Shown in pieces: positions 38,084 to 46,663 of a DNA stretch of 64,000 bases (its first letter is position 1; every line of letters starts with the position of its first letter). Made by a program: the position numbers and the translations under genes. The notes under the pieces are model-generated. The model was not told where the DNA came from, did no database searches, and was given only the letters and a program-made list of their open reading frames with translations. The DNA is from SKPS01 sp964469215 (GTDB taxonomy: Bacteria; Bacteroidota; Bacteroidia; Bacteroidales; SKPS01). The DNA lies in assembly GCA_964469215.1 (NCBI GenBank), contig CAYXYB010000002.1, forward strand, positions 124,001-188,000, given 5' to 3'.

Positions 38084-38662
38084 ATGGAAAAATCAATCAA
38101 AGGGACAAGAACGGAGCAGAATCTGCTCAAATCCTTTGCCGGAGAGTCACAGGCAAGAAACCGCTACGAGATGTTTGCCAAAGCAGCCCGCGAAGAGGGG
38201 TACGTTCAGATTGCCAATATATTTCAGGAGACAGCCAACCAGGAGAAGGAGCATGCCAAACGGTTCTTCAGCTTCCTGGAAGGGGGAATGGTTGAGATAA
38301 CGGCAATGTATCCGGCAGGTATTGTTGGCACCACCATGGAGAATCTGAAAGCAGCCGCCGAAGGTGAAAACGAAGAGTGGACAGATCTTTATCCGGAGTT
38401 TGCTGAGATTGCTGCGGAAGAGGGATTCAAGGCCGTGGCCACAGCCTTTAAGATGATAGCCTCGGTTGAGAAGGAGCACGAGCGCCGTTATCTGAAACTG
38501 CTCCAGAACCTCAGCGACGACAGGGTGTTTGTAAAAGATGGCAAGGTGATGTGGTACTGCAGCAACTGCGGGTACGTTTATGAATCGGCCAAAGCTCTGG
38601 CAAACTGCCCCGCCTGCCTCCACTCCAAAGCATACATGGAGCTGATGCCGGAGAACTATTAA
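38084..38662 (+). CDS. rbr: Rubrerythrin
   Basis: A 192-residue protein: an N-terminal four-helix diiron domain (SFAGESQARNRYEMFAKAAREEGY, FQETANQEKEHAKRFF, then SVEKEHERRYLKLLQ) and a C-terminal rubredoxin-like Fe(Cys)4 domain with CSNCGYVY and CPAC. It reduces hydrogen peroxide in anaerobes, with electrons from rubredoxin or NADH-linked reductases. The gene stands alone and suggests an anaerobic or microaerobic host. Confidence 0.95.
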   Translation: MEKSIKGTRTEQNLLKSFAGESQARNRYEMFAKAAREEGYVQIANIFQETANQEKEHAKRFFSFLEGGMVEITAMYPAGIVGTTMENLKAAAEGENEEWTDLYPEFAEIAAEEGFKAVATAFKMIASVEKEHERRYLKLLQNLSDDRVFVKDGKVMWYCSNCGYVYESAKALANCPACLHSKAYMELMPENY

Positions 38663-38710
38663 TTAGCAGATTAGCAAATTTGTAAATTAGCAAATTAAAT
38701 TAGCAAATTA
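38661..38710. repeat. AATTAGCAAATT simple repeat
   Basis: Four imperfect ATTAGCAAATT units lie between the convergent rubrerythrin and lipoprotein genes. Confidence 0.6.
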
Positions 38711-38712
38711 TC

Positions 38713-39492
38713 TCATTTGGCACCGGGAGGCCCTGCTACTTTGCTCATTTCGAACATGGTGGTTTTACCACCGGCCCTTAAGCCTGTCCAGAACATTTTA
38801 TTTCCTTCGATCCTTATGTTCCAGCACTCATAAGCTTTTCCAGAGGCACCCGACAGCAAATCGTTGGTGAAAAGTGATGCCAGATAATCGCCATACAGAT
38901 AGAAACGCCCCTCATTGTCCTGCTTGTTAATCCAATTGTTGGCACTGTCCTGATAATAGTAATCGAAAGTGCCATCGGCAAAATAGTCCCAGTAATGGTA
39001 GCTGCTGTCGCTGCCAGGGGTGGTAGATCTGCCATACCATGTACCAATGAAATTCGGTTTCAGATCTACATCAACCTTCTTACAGGTGTATGTTTTATTA
39101 TCAGGCAGTGAAACGTTGTCTACCACGAACCTGTTGACGATGTAACGGAGGCTTTTTTCATCAGCATGAAGGATTTCAAACTCCATGGAAAAAGTGTTGC
39201 CGGCATCGTTCTCACCGTTTATGAGCAGCTTATTCCCTTCTACCGTGTAACTGAATTTATCGTTTTCGACCCAGGTACGGTTACTGTCGTTTAACACAAC
39301 GCCCGAAGAATATATCTCTTTAAAATCATCTCTGAACTCCATCACATAGGCATTGTCGGTGAGTACCGCCTGATCATTTACAAATGTATTCACCCAAACA
39401 CCACGAATCAGTGTGGCAAAGTCCGGTTCATTTTCCTTCTTACAACCCCAAATCAGGGCAAACAAAATCAAAACTATCAGCAACTTTTTCAT
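38713..39492 (-). CDS. Hypothetical lipoprotein with two lipocalin-like repeats
   Basis: A 259-residue protein with a lipobox (LFALIWGC). Two similar halves are visible, each opening with a lipocalin-like G-x-W strand: LIRGVWVNTF near residue 29 and FIGTWYGRST near residue 146. Each is followed by beta-rich sequence. This resembles tandem lipocalin-like domains found in many Bacteroidota surface lipoproteins. Ligand unknown. It is convergent with rubrerythrin. Confidence 0.65.
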   Translation of the reverse strand: MKKLLIVLILFALIWGCKKENEPDFATLIRGVWVNTFVNDQAVLTDNAYVMEFRDDFKEIYSSGVVLNDSNRTWVENDKFSYTVEGNKLLINGENDAGNTFSMEFEILHADEKSLRYIVNRFVVDNVSLPDNKTYTCKKVDVDLKPNFIGTWYGRSTTPGSDSSYHYWDYFADGTFDYYYQDSANNWINKQDNEGRFYLYGDYLASLFTNDLLSGASGKAYECWNIRIEGNKMFWTGLRAGGKTTMFEMSKVAGPPGAK

Positions 39493-39536
39493 AATATCTG
39501 TTTATAAATATATTCGACATTTTTTGTTTATCTACA

Positions 39537-39600
39537 GGGGAATCGGGGAATCGGGGAAAATTTGGCTGTTGGCTGTTGGATGTTGGCTGTTTGGTGGTTT
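39537..39600. repeat. GGGGAATC and TTGGCTG simple repeats
   Basis: Short tandem units GGGGAATC then TTGGCTG(T). The GGGGAATC unit recurs at 40735-40760 and 43391-43500. Confidence 0.55.
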
Positions 39601-39609
39601 TTAAAAATT

Positions 39610-39677
39610 CATAACTTTTGACTTTTAACTAATAACTCATAACTAATAACTTATAACTCATAACTTATAACTCATTA
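39610..39677. repeat. ATAACTTATAACTC simple repeat array
   Basis: About eight imperfect units of TAACTCATAACT. It reads as ATGAGTTAT on the other strand, the same family as 17926-17956 and 45921-45944. Confidence 0.6.
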
Positions 39678-39683
39678 CCCTCC

Positions 39684-40223
39684 TTACTTAAAGGAATCCT
39701 TCGTCGAGATGCCTTGCCTGTGGTATGCTCTGTTGAGCCATGGCGGCATGGGGTTGTTGTCGATCCAAAAGCCTTTGCGGGCTTGCTTTGCTTCCTCTTC
39801 GAGGCGTGCCAATTCCGGATCGGTGTTGTACTTCTTGTAGTGCCACGCCAGGCCTGCTCTGAGCATCTCGCGGCTGAGTTCAGTTCCGTCATCGAGCCAG
39901 GTGTAGGCCAGTGTGCGGCCATACCTGTCGGTGCCGGTTACCTCAAGGGTTACGTATTTGTTGAAAGCCAATTCTGAGAAGTGTTTCTTTGAAACTTTAT
40001 AGAACGGCATCCCTCTTTCCGGGGCATCTATCCCTTCCATGCGCACCCTTATTGTTTCATTGTTAACCAGAATTTTATATGAGTCGCCATCAGCGATGGA
40101 GATCACTTTGCCGTAGATGCGATCGGGGTTGGTGTTTGAATCGTCATTGTATGGTCTGGTGTTGCAGGAGAAGATGATTATTGTGATGGTAATGCACAAT
40201 AATGCTGATGGGAGGTTTTTCAT
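39684..40223 (-). CDS. Exported thermonuclease (SNase-like) lipoprotein
   Basis: About 179 residues from ATG 40223. A lipobox (ITIIIFSC) follows the signal helix, and the SNase OB-fold then shows GKVISIADGDSYKILV, the catalytic arginine segment IRVRMEGIDAPERG, VTLEVTGTDRYGRTLAYTWL and LAWHYKKYNTDPEL. It would cut DNA and RNA at the cell surface or in the periplasm with calcium. The open frame extends to 40364 but passes through 7-bp simple repeats and has no signal peptide, so the inner start is chosen. ATG 40244 is also possible. Confidence 0.8.
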   Translation of the reverse strand: MKNLPSALLCITITIIIFSCNTRPYNDDSNTNPDRIYGKVISIADGDSYKILVNNETIRVRMEGIDAPERGMPFYKVSKKHFSELAFNKYVTLEVTGTDRYGRTLAYTWLDDGTELSREMLRAGLAWHYKKYNTDPELARLEEEAKQARKGFWIDNNPMPPWLNRAYHRQGISTKDSFK

Positions 40224-40303
40224 GGGGCGGTGGGTTTGTTTCATGTGTACTCTGGTTTGAAGGCAAAGATACTTTTTTCGATGATTTTTTACCACTTGTT
40301 TAC

Positions 40304-40340
40304 ATGGAAATTGAAAATTGAAAATTGAAAATGGAAAATT
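40304..40340. repeat. AAAATTG heptamer array
   Basis: Tandem 7-bp units AAAATTG/AAAATGG. It is the reverse complement of the arrays at 40675-40710, 41928-41970 and 43555-43589. Confidence 0.6.
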
Positions 40341-40346
40341 TTTTTG

Positions 40347-40417
40347 CGCAGAATCCAAGGCCATAAGTGCTTATGGTAAAATAACATAGTTTATAAATCG
40401 AAAAACTGGTTAGATGG
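40347..40417. repeat. Dispersed repeat B, copy 2
   Basis: CGCAGAATCCAAGGCCATAAG with the palindrome CCATAAG-TGC-TTATGG, matching 37605-37674. Confidence 0.7.
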
Positions 40418-40446
40418 AAAAGCACTTAGTTCAATTCTATGTTGAA

Positions 40447-40570
40447 CTATGATTCATTTTTATAAATAGAACACTATTAACACCGATGCGACGGATGATC
40501 ACGGATTAATTAATCCGTGCAGATCTGTTTTATCCGTGTTATCCGTGTGCCATTAAAAACCCGGAACCCT
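40447..40570. repeat. Dispersed repeat A, copy 2
   Basis: Matches 37361-37469 with a small insertion (TCCGTGTTA). Here it follows repeat B, while at 37.4 kb it precedes it. Confidence 0.75.
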
Positions 40571-40645
40571 TAATGCATAGGTGTTCTATAACCCCCAATC
40601 GACACCCTTCGGCTTCTAACATGAGAAGCAGCTCAGTGCATCACC

Positions 40646-40733
40646 TCCGGAGTCGTGGTTTGTTTTAGGTAAAGCCAATTTTCAATTTTCCATTTTCCAT
40701 TTTCAATTTATATCGAACCTGACGGGACTTTTG
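40646..40733. repeat. Composite repeat C, copy 1
   Basis: Order: CTCCGGAGTCGTGG, TTTGTTTTAGGTAAAGCC, an AATTTTC heptamer array (40675-40710), then ATTTATATC and CCTGACGGGACTT. The first three modules recur at 43530-43589 and the last two at 41928-41990. Confidence 0.7.
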
Positions 40734-40811
40734 GAATCGGGGGAATCGGGGAATCGGGGTGTGTTTTGACAGGACAGAACAAATTTTTCCTGAACAAACG
40801 TGGGGAAGTGC

Positions 40812-40819
40812 TATATTTG
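40812..40819 (+). promoter_or_regulatory. -7 element for dinD
   Basis: TATATTTG fits TAnnTTTG, 72 bases before ATG 40892. No SOS-box-like palindrome was recognised. Confidence 0.4.
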
Positions 40820-40891
40820 TTGTTTATTGTGCGAAAGATAAAGCTAAATGAAATAATTTATGCTAACCTTTTGAAAACAAAACTTTAAAAC

Positions 40892-41743
40892 ATGGCAAAA
40901 GAGCTTATAAATCAACATAATAATCTGTTTGAGCAAATCAAACAGACAGACAAAAATGGCAATGAATTCTGGAGTGCCAGAGATTTGTCCAAAGCATTAG
41001 AATATTCTGAATACCGACATTTTATTCCTGTTATAGAACGTGCAAAAGAAGCTTGTGCCAATAGTGGTCAGCAGATAACAGACCATTTCGAGGATATCCT
41101 CGAAATGGTCAACATTGGTTCCGGGGCACAAAGAAAAACAGAAAGTGTAAAACTTTCAAGGTATGCATGTTATCTGATTGTACAAAATGCTGACCCGGGA
41201 AAAGAGGTGGTAGCCCTTGGGCAAACCTATTTTGCCGTACAAACACGGTTACAGGAAATACGGCAGATGGACGAATACAACCGTTTGAGTACTGAGGACG
41301 AAAAGCGGTTGTTCCTGCGTAACGAGATGGTAAAACACAATACAGAACTTGCTGCGGCAGCCAAAGATGCCGGAGTGATTGAACCTATTGATTATGCTAT
41401 CTTCCAAAACCACGGCTACATGGGCTTATATGGCGGCATGGATGCCAAAGCTATTCACCAGCGCAAAGGATTGAAGAAAAGTCAGCAGATATTGGATCAT
41501 ATGGGCAGCACTGAATTGGCGGCCAACCTTTTTCGTGCTACACAAACGGGAGAAAAACTAAAACGCGAAAACATCAAAGGCAAACAAAACGCCAATAAGA
41601 CACACTACGAAGTTGGCAAGAAAGTGCGCAAAACAATTCAGGAGCTTGGCGGCACCATGCCCGAAAACCTACCGGTTGCTGATAGTGTTAAGAAGATTGA
41701 AAAAACCAGAGAGCCTAAACAGCTTAAAAGCAAAAAAAAATAA
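40892..41743 (+). CDS. dinD: DNA-damage-inducible protein D
   Basis: A 283-residue protein of the DinD family: an N-terminal BRO-N-like DNA-binding region (FEQIKQTDKNGNEFWSARDLSKALEYSEYRHFIPVIERAKEAC), then YLIVQNADPGKEVVALGQTYFAVQTR and the C-terminal helical part with GLYGGMDAKAIHQRKGL. E. coli DinD inhibits RecA filaments and is in the SOS regulon. The gene is spread among bacteria by transfer, and here it sits between repeat arrays, which fits acquisition. Confidence 0.88.
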   Translation: MAKELINQHNNLFEQIKQTDKNGNEFWSARDLSKALEYSEYRHFIPVIERAKEACANSGQQITDHFEDILEMVNIGSGAQRKTESVKLSRYACYLIVQNADPGKEVVALGQTYFAVQTRLQEIRQMDEYNRLSTEDEKRLFLRNEMVKHNTELAAAAKDAGVIEPIDYAIFQNHGYMGLYGGMDAKAIHQRKGLKKSQQILDHMGSTELAANLFRATQTGEKLKRENIKGKQNANKTHYEVGKKVRKTIQELGGTMPENLPVADSVKKIEKTREPKQLKSKKK

Positions 41744-41759
41744 TACGGAGTCGTGATTT

Positions 41760-41915
41760 AAAGGGTTGGCTCATTCTCTATAAACATGCGACTCCTCCGG
41801 AGTCGTGTTTTGTCGGTTTGGCTCATTCTCTATAAACATGTGACTCCTACGGAGTCAGGGTGGTACTGGTGCGGTAACTTTTCTATAAACATGCGACTCC
41901 TACGGAGTCAGGATT
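41760..41915. repeat. Three tandem 52-53-bp units with a GACTCCTACGGAGTC palindrome
   Basis: Each unit carries (TTC)TCTATAAACATG(C/T)G followed by ACTCCTACGGAGTC, at 41781, 41833 and 41886 (positions of TAAACATG), with a partial palindrome at 41744-41756. Each palindrome can form a short hairpin. It stands between dinD and the DUF4143 gene. Confidence 0.75.
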
Positions 41916-41927
41916 GTTTGGGTGGGG

Positions 41928-41990
41928 CCAATTTTCCATTTTCAATTTTCCATTTTCAATTTTCAATTTATATCCTCCCTGACGGGACTT
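41928..41990. repeat. Composite repeat C, copy 2
   Basis: AATTTTC heptamers followed by ATTTATATC and CCTGACGGGACTT, as at 40675-40733. Confidence 0.65.
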
Positions 41991-42054
41991 GAACATGAAC
42001 CCCCGGAACGGGGGTGACATTATTATTGACCAGTTTACATTGACCCGGTCGGTA

Positions 42055-43257
42055 TTAGCTCTGTTTTAAAAAATCGATCAGATTCATCCATTGAATTCCA
42101 TTACGCTCCCGTCCAAAATGCTCGTCAAGCGACAATACAATTTTTGGATAGTTGTCAGGAATTGCTTCCAGGACATTAAATTCCCTGAAAACAACCTCTT
42201 CGGTTACCAGAAGATAAGCAACCTGAATGTACATTTTGTCGGACCCTTTTGTTGCAATGAAATCGATTTCGCGATCTGCCAGTTTTCCAACGTATACAGT
42301 GTAGCCTCTTGACACAAGTTCAAGAAATACAATGTTTTCCAGTTTGCCGGAGATATCCTGAATTTTATCTCCAAATAATACATTCATAAACCCGATATCG
42401 CCCAAAAAGTATTTGTCGTATAGCTCAAGTTGCCGTTTGCCTTTGATATCGAATCGTGATACCCGTTGAAACATAAAAGCGTTTACCAGCCAATGCAGAT
42501 AGTTCTGAACTGTATCAGCAGAGCAGCTCAGATGCTGTGATTTGATATACGAACTTATACCTCTGGCTGTTGTAATGTTGCCGCAATTATCCGCGAGATA
42601 GCGTGAAATTCGCTCAAGAAGGGAAACATCCCGGATCTGATACCTGGAAACAACATCTCTCAGCAGAATGGTACTGTAAATGGCACCGGTATATTGGGTG
42701 ATAACCTCTTCTTCAAACAGCATCTGGTGTATACCAGGAAATCCTCCATATTTCAGGTAGAGATTGAACTCATCTCTGTCGTTACCGGAGTGCTTGTCTC
42801 TGAAAGACAAAAATTCACTGAATGTGAGAGTGTTTAAACGAAATTCAACATATCTTCCTGTAAGGCTTTCTGCCAGATCAGAGGACAACAAATCTGCATT
42901 AGACCCTGTCAGGTAGATATCTGCCACTTCATCGGCAAAGAAACCGGCAACAGCCTTTTCCCATTCATCTATCTCCTGCACCTCGTCTATGATCAGATAC
43001 TTTTTCCCTTCTGCCTTGCTTAAACAATCCGTAACATATATATGAAGATCGCGGTAGTTCTTCAGGAATTCAAATGAGAGAGAATCTTTATTGATATAAA
43101 TAATGTTTGAAGCTGCCACACCTCCGGATTCAAACTCTCTGATCAACATCTTCAGAAATGTGCTTTTTCCAGATCTTCTGATGCCTGTGATAACCTTAAT
43201 TACCGGTTTATCAACAAACGGAAGTATACGACTATAGAAAAGCTCTCTTTTAATCAT
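42055..43257 (-). CDS. AAA ATPase with DUF4143 C-terminal domain
   Basis: A 400-residue protein from ATG 43257 (MIKRELFYSRIL). P-loop VITGIRRSGKSTFLK, Walker B YLIIDEVQEIDEWEKAV and sensor YLTGSNADLLSSDLA are intact. The C-terminal third has the DUF4143 pattern (LYDKYFLGDIGFMNVLFG, ENIVFLELVSRGYTVYVG, REIDFIATKG), related to restriction-endonuclease folds. These proteins are common in Bacteroidota, often mobile, and their role is unsettled. The frame opens 12 codons further upstream, but MIKREL is the usual family start. Confidence 0.85.
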   Translation of the reverse strand: MIKRELFYSRILPFVDKPVIKVITGIRRSGKSTFLKMLIREFESGGVAASNIIYINKDSLSFEFLKNYRDLHIYVTDCLSKAEGKKYLIIDEVQEIDEWEKAVAGFFADEVADIYLTGSNADLLSSDLAESLTGRYVEFRLNTLTFSEFLSFRDKHSGNDRDEFNLYLKYGGFPGIHQMLFEEEVITQYTGAIYSTILLRDVVSRYQIRDVSLLERISRYLADNCGNITTARGISSYIKSQHLSCSADTVQNYLHWLVNAFMFQRVSRFDIKGKRQLELYDKYFLGDIGFMNVLFGDKIQDISGKLENIVFLELVSRGYTVYVGKLADREIDFIATKGSDKMYIQVAYLLVTEEVVFREFNVLEAIPDNYPKIVLSLDEHFGRERNGIQWMNLIDFLKQS

Positions 43258-43390
43258 GGTGGATTGTATTAGATTCTTTGCAAAAATAATCAAAATTACA
43301 GGTTATAGTCGATGTTTTTTTAGAAATCTGGCTGATCAGCCTTTCAACGCTGGCAGATTCATCCAATTCCATTTTTACACAATATGTAAA

Positions 43391-43500
43391 GGGGAATCGG
43401 GGAAGCGGGGAAGCGGGGAATCGTGCAATCGTGCAATCGGGAAAATCGGGGAATCGTAAAGTCGTAAAGTCGTAAAGTCGTAAAGTCCTGGAATCGGGGC
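43391..43500. repeat. GGGGAATC / GTAAAGTC simple-repeat array
   Basis: Tandem units GGGGAA(T/G)C, then GTGCAATC, then four units of GTAAAGTC (43456-43488). The array lies in the 371-base gap between the two ATPase genes. Confidence 0.65.
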
Positions 43501-43529
43501 ACTTCGGCAGGCTCAGTGCGTCGCCACTG

Positions 43530-43589
43530 GGGTCGTGGTTTGTTTTAGGTAAAGCCAATTTTCCATTTTCAATTTTCAATTTTCAATTA
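43530..43589. repeat. Composite repeat C, copy 3
   Basis: GGTCGTGGTTTGTTTTAGGT, AAAGCC and an AATTTTC heptamer array, matching 40651-40710. Confidence 0.7.
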
Positions 43590-43622
43590 AAAAAGGGCAA
43601 CCCTTTCCCGGAATTGCCCTTT
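43587..43622 (-). terminator. Rho-independent terminator of the ClpX-like gene
   Basis: On the minus strand AAAGGGCAA (43622-43614) and TTGCCCTTT (43600-43592) form a perfect 9-bp stem with a 13-base loop. A T-run at 43594-43589 follows. It begins right after the stop codon at 43629. Confidence 0.85.
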
Positions 43623-43628
43623 GAATTG

Positions 43629-45602
43629 TCAGTTTCCTTTCATCGCGTTGTGAAAGAAATCTTCGTCGATCACATACTCCTGGCCGGTATCGCCGGAGGC
43701 GAACCACATAAGGTTCCTGAGGAGCTTGTGTACCACCGGCGCGAGGCCGCGCGCTCCCGTTGCGCCTGCAACTGCCCTTCCGGCAATGAGGCCGTAAACC
43801 TCCTCTCTGATAACCAGCCTGTGATGGTGCAGCCTGAAAAAATTCTCATAACCGCGCAGCGGTGACCTGTCGGACTCCTTTAGTATGCTGATGTAGTCAT
43901 CACGGGTTAGTTTGCTGAGAGAGACAATATGGTTGACCCTGCCGGCAAGCTCTGGTATGATGCCGAAACTTATCAGATCATCAGTGGTGATATGCTGAAA
44001 GAGATCGCCGGATTCACCGTCTGATCCGGCTTCTTCCGGATTTAGCCTGAAGCCGATCTTCGAATTTCCCGAGGAGATCCTTTTGGCTATGAACGGTTCA
44101 ATGCCATGGAAGCTTCCGCAGAAAACAAACAACATCTTGTCGGTTCTGATGCTCACCATCTGCTCAGAGCGCCTCGACTCCTCAAAGTTGTACTCTTTAT
44201 CTTCAAGAAGTACCAGAAACTCCTGCTGTATTTCAACACCGCCTACCGAATCCCTGTTGATCTGCTTCTCGCTGATCTTGTCGAACTCATCAAAGAGAAT
44301 AACGGCATGCTTAATAGCTTCGGGTTTGTTGTCGTATTTCGCCAGAAGCGCCCTGAAATGATCCGACAACCCTCGCCCTACATAGCCTGCTGCAGTAAGT
44401 GAAGCGCAGTCGATGGTGAGGAACGGCAGGTTAAACATATCGCATATCAGTCTCAGGATGAATGTTTTTCCTGAACCGGTAGGGCCTGTGACGACCATGT
44501 TGGGGCGTGGCAGCTCAAGTTGCAGATTGTCGTGAACAGTTTTAATCAGGTTGCTCTGGGGTACAGTCTGCATGCCGCATCGCAAGAGATGCAAATACAT
44601 CACCAGACTCATCTGCCGTTTGGCGTCCACCTGCCCTATCACCGACCGATCAAGGTTTGCTTTGATCTTTTCCGGTGTGTAAACAAGCTGACGTTCGCGA
44701 AGCCTTTTGTACTCCTGATAGTCGTGAGGTTTAAGCCGGAATTGCTCAATGTAATTACTAACATCAGCATTGGATAACACACCGAACCGTTGCTCCCAGC
44801 CAACAAGCCTTTCGATGGCTGATTTGCTGTCAAAACTGTAGTGTTCATTCTGATAGCACTCTTCCAGATAACCCTGTTCGAAAATAACCTGATCGAAGAG
44901 TTCTCCGGGATCGCAGTCGGAGTCAATAGAGTTCAGGTGTTTTAAAGCATTGGCAACTGCATCCAGGTCAATGGCCGACAGGAAAAGGGTTTCTATAAGG
45001 TGTCTCATATTTGAGTACTGCCAGGCTATCCAGGGCACCATTTTGTCGGAGATTCCGCAAATAACATCATCCCCTTTCCCCGGCTTAAAAGAATCCTGGA
45101 GGTCGCTTGTTTTTTGTGCGAAGATCAGACAAAGAACGGTAGTCTCACTTAATCGCGCTTCCCACAGCGCCTTGCGCTGCTCTCTGACCTTGTTCAGGCC
45201 GTTTGTTGAGACCTTTTTCTCCTCCACGGCTGCCTCCTTGTCGAACTGCTCCACCAGCAGGTGGTTGGTGAGCTGGCTGAGTTCCCTGCGGGTAAAGGCA
45301 GAAACAGGACCTTTCAGCACAAAATACTCGGTCACGATATTCACGCAGAGTTCGGGGCCTTTTTTGGATACAGAAATGTGGTAGTCATACAGGTAGCTCC
45401 CGGCGATCAACTGTTGCAGCAAGGGTTTCAGTTCGGACTCCTGCTCAAAGTGCCCCATCGGAAAGTCATAGGGTTCAAAATGTTGCAGGTAATCACTGTA
45501 GAATTCAAAATCCCCGATCTTTTCGGGGAGAGTGTGGTACTTTCGCAGCAGACGGTTGCGGCTGCGCACACTCAGCAGTTCAAAAGCATCCATTGCTTTC
45601 AT
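43629..45602 (-). CDS. ClpX-like AAA+ unfoldase with novel N-terminal region
   Basis: A 657-residue protein. Residues about 310-650 align along the whole ClpX ATPase: Walker A GPTGSGKT (373-380), pore loop AGYVGR (405-410), Walker B ILFDEFDK (435-442), the ClpP-docking tripeptide IGF (516-518), LISFGIIPELAGR and the sensor-2 segment ATGARGL. The ClpX zinc-binding domain is absent. In its place are about 310 residues with no zinc cysteines and no family I recognise. The IGF loop suggests that it could dock on a ClpP-type peptidase, and the new N-terminus would then select other substrates. A 97-codon ORF overlaps the start by four bases. A strong terminator follows. Confidence 0.8.
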   Translation of the reverse strand: MKAMDAFELLSVRSRNRLLRKYHTLPEKIGDFEFYSDYLQHFEPYDFPMGHFEQESELKPLLQQLIAGSYLYDYHISVSKKGPELCVNIVTEYFVLKGPVSAFTRRELSQLTNHLLVEQFDKEAAVEEKKVSTNGLNKVREQRKALWEARLSETTVLCLIFAQKTSDLQDSFKPGKGDDVICGISDKMVPWIAWQYSNMRHLIETLFLSAIDLDAVANALKHLNSIDSDCDPGELFDQVIFEQGYLEECYQNEHYSFDSKSAIERLVGWEQRFGVLSNADVSNYIEQFRLKPHDYQEYKRLRERQLVYTPEKIKANLDRSVIGQVDAKRQMSLVMYLHLLRCGMQTVPQSNLIKTVHDNLQLELPRPNMVVTGPTGSGKTFILRLICDMFNLPFLTIDCASLTAAGYVGRGLSDHFRALLAKYDNKPEAIKHAVILFDEFDKISEKQINRDSVGGVEIQQEFLVLLEDKEYNFEESRRSEQMVSIRTDKMLFVFCGSFHGIEPFIAKRISSGNSKIGFRLNPEEAGSDGESGDLFQHITTDDLISFGIIPELAGRVNHIVSLSKLTRDDYISILKESDRSPLRGYENFFRLHHHRLVIREEVYGLIAGRAVAGATGARGLAPVVHKLLRNLMWFASGDTGQEYVIDEDFFHNAMKGN

Positions 45603-45892
45603 AGGGCGGTGGGTTTTTGAACATACCGTGAAATAAGGTCAGAAACAAAACAAATCTCAACTGTTTCAGGATAACAAGCCAATGCCTGTTCACTGACTGA
45701 GTTGAAATTGACCTTTAAACCATGGTTCCGTTGGGTGGAACCTGCAGGCAAATATTTGATGCTTTGCCTACTATAAACTTTAATCATACATTTGGCCGGT
45801 TGGTTGATTTCAGAAACCCTTTCCGGCCATATTTTTCCGGAAAATTGCCTTGTCAGGGCGTTAGATTCTTTTGCGACAAAGATCTTTAACAT
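45599..45892 (-). CDS. Small ORF upstream of the ClpX-like gene
   Basis: A 97-residue reading frame (MLKIFVAKESNALTRQFSGK...) whose TGA overlaps the ATG of the ClpX-like gene in an ATGA junction. This junction is typical of translational coupling, and the sequence has normal amino-acid composition with a C-terminal helix (VSEQALACYPETVEICFVSDL). No family is recognised. It could be an adaptor for the unfoldase, or a chance ORF. Confidence 0.45.
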   Translation of the reverse strand: MLKIFVAKESNALTRQFSGKIWPERVSEINQPAKCMIKVYSRQSIKYLPAGSTQRNHGLKVNFNSVSEQALACYPETVEICFVSDLISRYVQKPTAL

Positions 45893-46336
45893 AGGTTTTG
45901 TTTGGTGAACACTGGTTTTAATTATGAGTTATGAGTTATGAGTTGAGGAAGTTTGTTGTTGGTGATAACTGTATTGTAGTTTTATACCATAATAATATAC
46001 TATAAGATAATGGGTGATGATTTTATGATCCGTGGAAAGGATAGAGATATTCATGGGAATACCCTGCACAGACATCGCTGCCGGTTGCGGATCATTTCTT
46101 TGAATCAGTTTTTGTATAATGGTTTCCCCCGGTGGTGCCCTCAACACGGCCTTTTTAAAACCATTACCTGATAAACCTTGGTGCAGGATGTCAAAGAACG
46201 GGTGCGCAGCAAAAACAGGGGCGCAATAAATCCTTGATGAGTATGTTACAGAAAAAGAAAGTGAAATGGAGGGTGCAAATATACAAATTTTGCGCCAGAA
46301 AACAAAAAAAATTATATGAGTTAATTTTTTTCTATC
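45893..46336. other. Intergenic gap without a recognised gene
   Basis: Contains an ATGAGTTATG triplet repeat (45921-45944). Nothing else recognisable on either strand. Confidence 0.5.
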
Positions 46337-46663
46337 TCATCTCGCCGTCAGCCCCATCACCGCATGCAGCAAACAGGCGAAATCTCCTATAGCTTTCCGG
46401 TCTTCGCCGATCAATTTTCTCCACCGCGCATCCTCACCCGATTTAGCCATATTGCGACTCAAAATATCACAGGAGGAGATAAACGCATCATGCGCTGCCG
46501 TTCGTTCCATATCAAGTTCAATCCTGCCTTCTGCATAACACATCAGCCAGTCAACCCGGAGCCTTGCATACCGCACAGCAGACTTTAGCAATGCATTGGC
46601 AAGTGGCTGATGTTGAGACTTCTTCAGATCAAGATAGATAGACTGCGCTTCGTGGAGGTTCAT
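46337..46663 (-). CDS. Conserved small helical protein of Bacteroidales
   Basis: 108 residues from ATG 46663 (MNLHEAQSIYLDL). The sequence is helical, and the C-terminal block (TAAHDAFISSCDILSRNM, then WRKLIGEDRKAIGDFAC) is the pattern of a widespread uncharacterised Bacteroidales protein often found near mobile or accessory DNA. No catalytic motif or signal is seen. An open frame extends 17 codons upstream. Function unknown. Confidence 0.65.
   Translation of the reverse strand: MNLHEAQSIYLDLKKSQHQPLANALLKSAVRYARLRVDWLMCYAEGRIELDMERTAAHDAFISSCDILSRNMAKSGEDARWRKLIGEDRKAIGDFACLLHAVMGLTAR

Noticed and set aside
41790..41905. 16S rRNA fragment (ACTCCTACGG)
   Set aside because: Only this short stretch matches, as part of a palindrome; the rRNA context is absent.
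41744..41915. CRISPR array
   Set aside because: Only three units, the spacer-like parts are about 23 bases and partly shared, and each unit has a central palindrome typical of REP elements.
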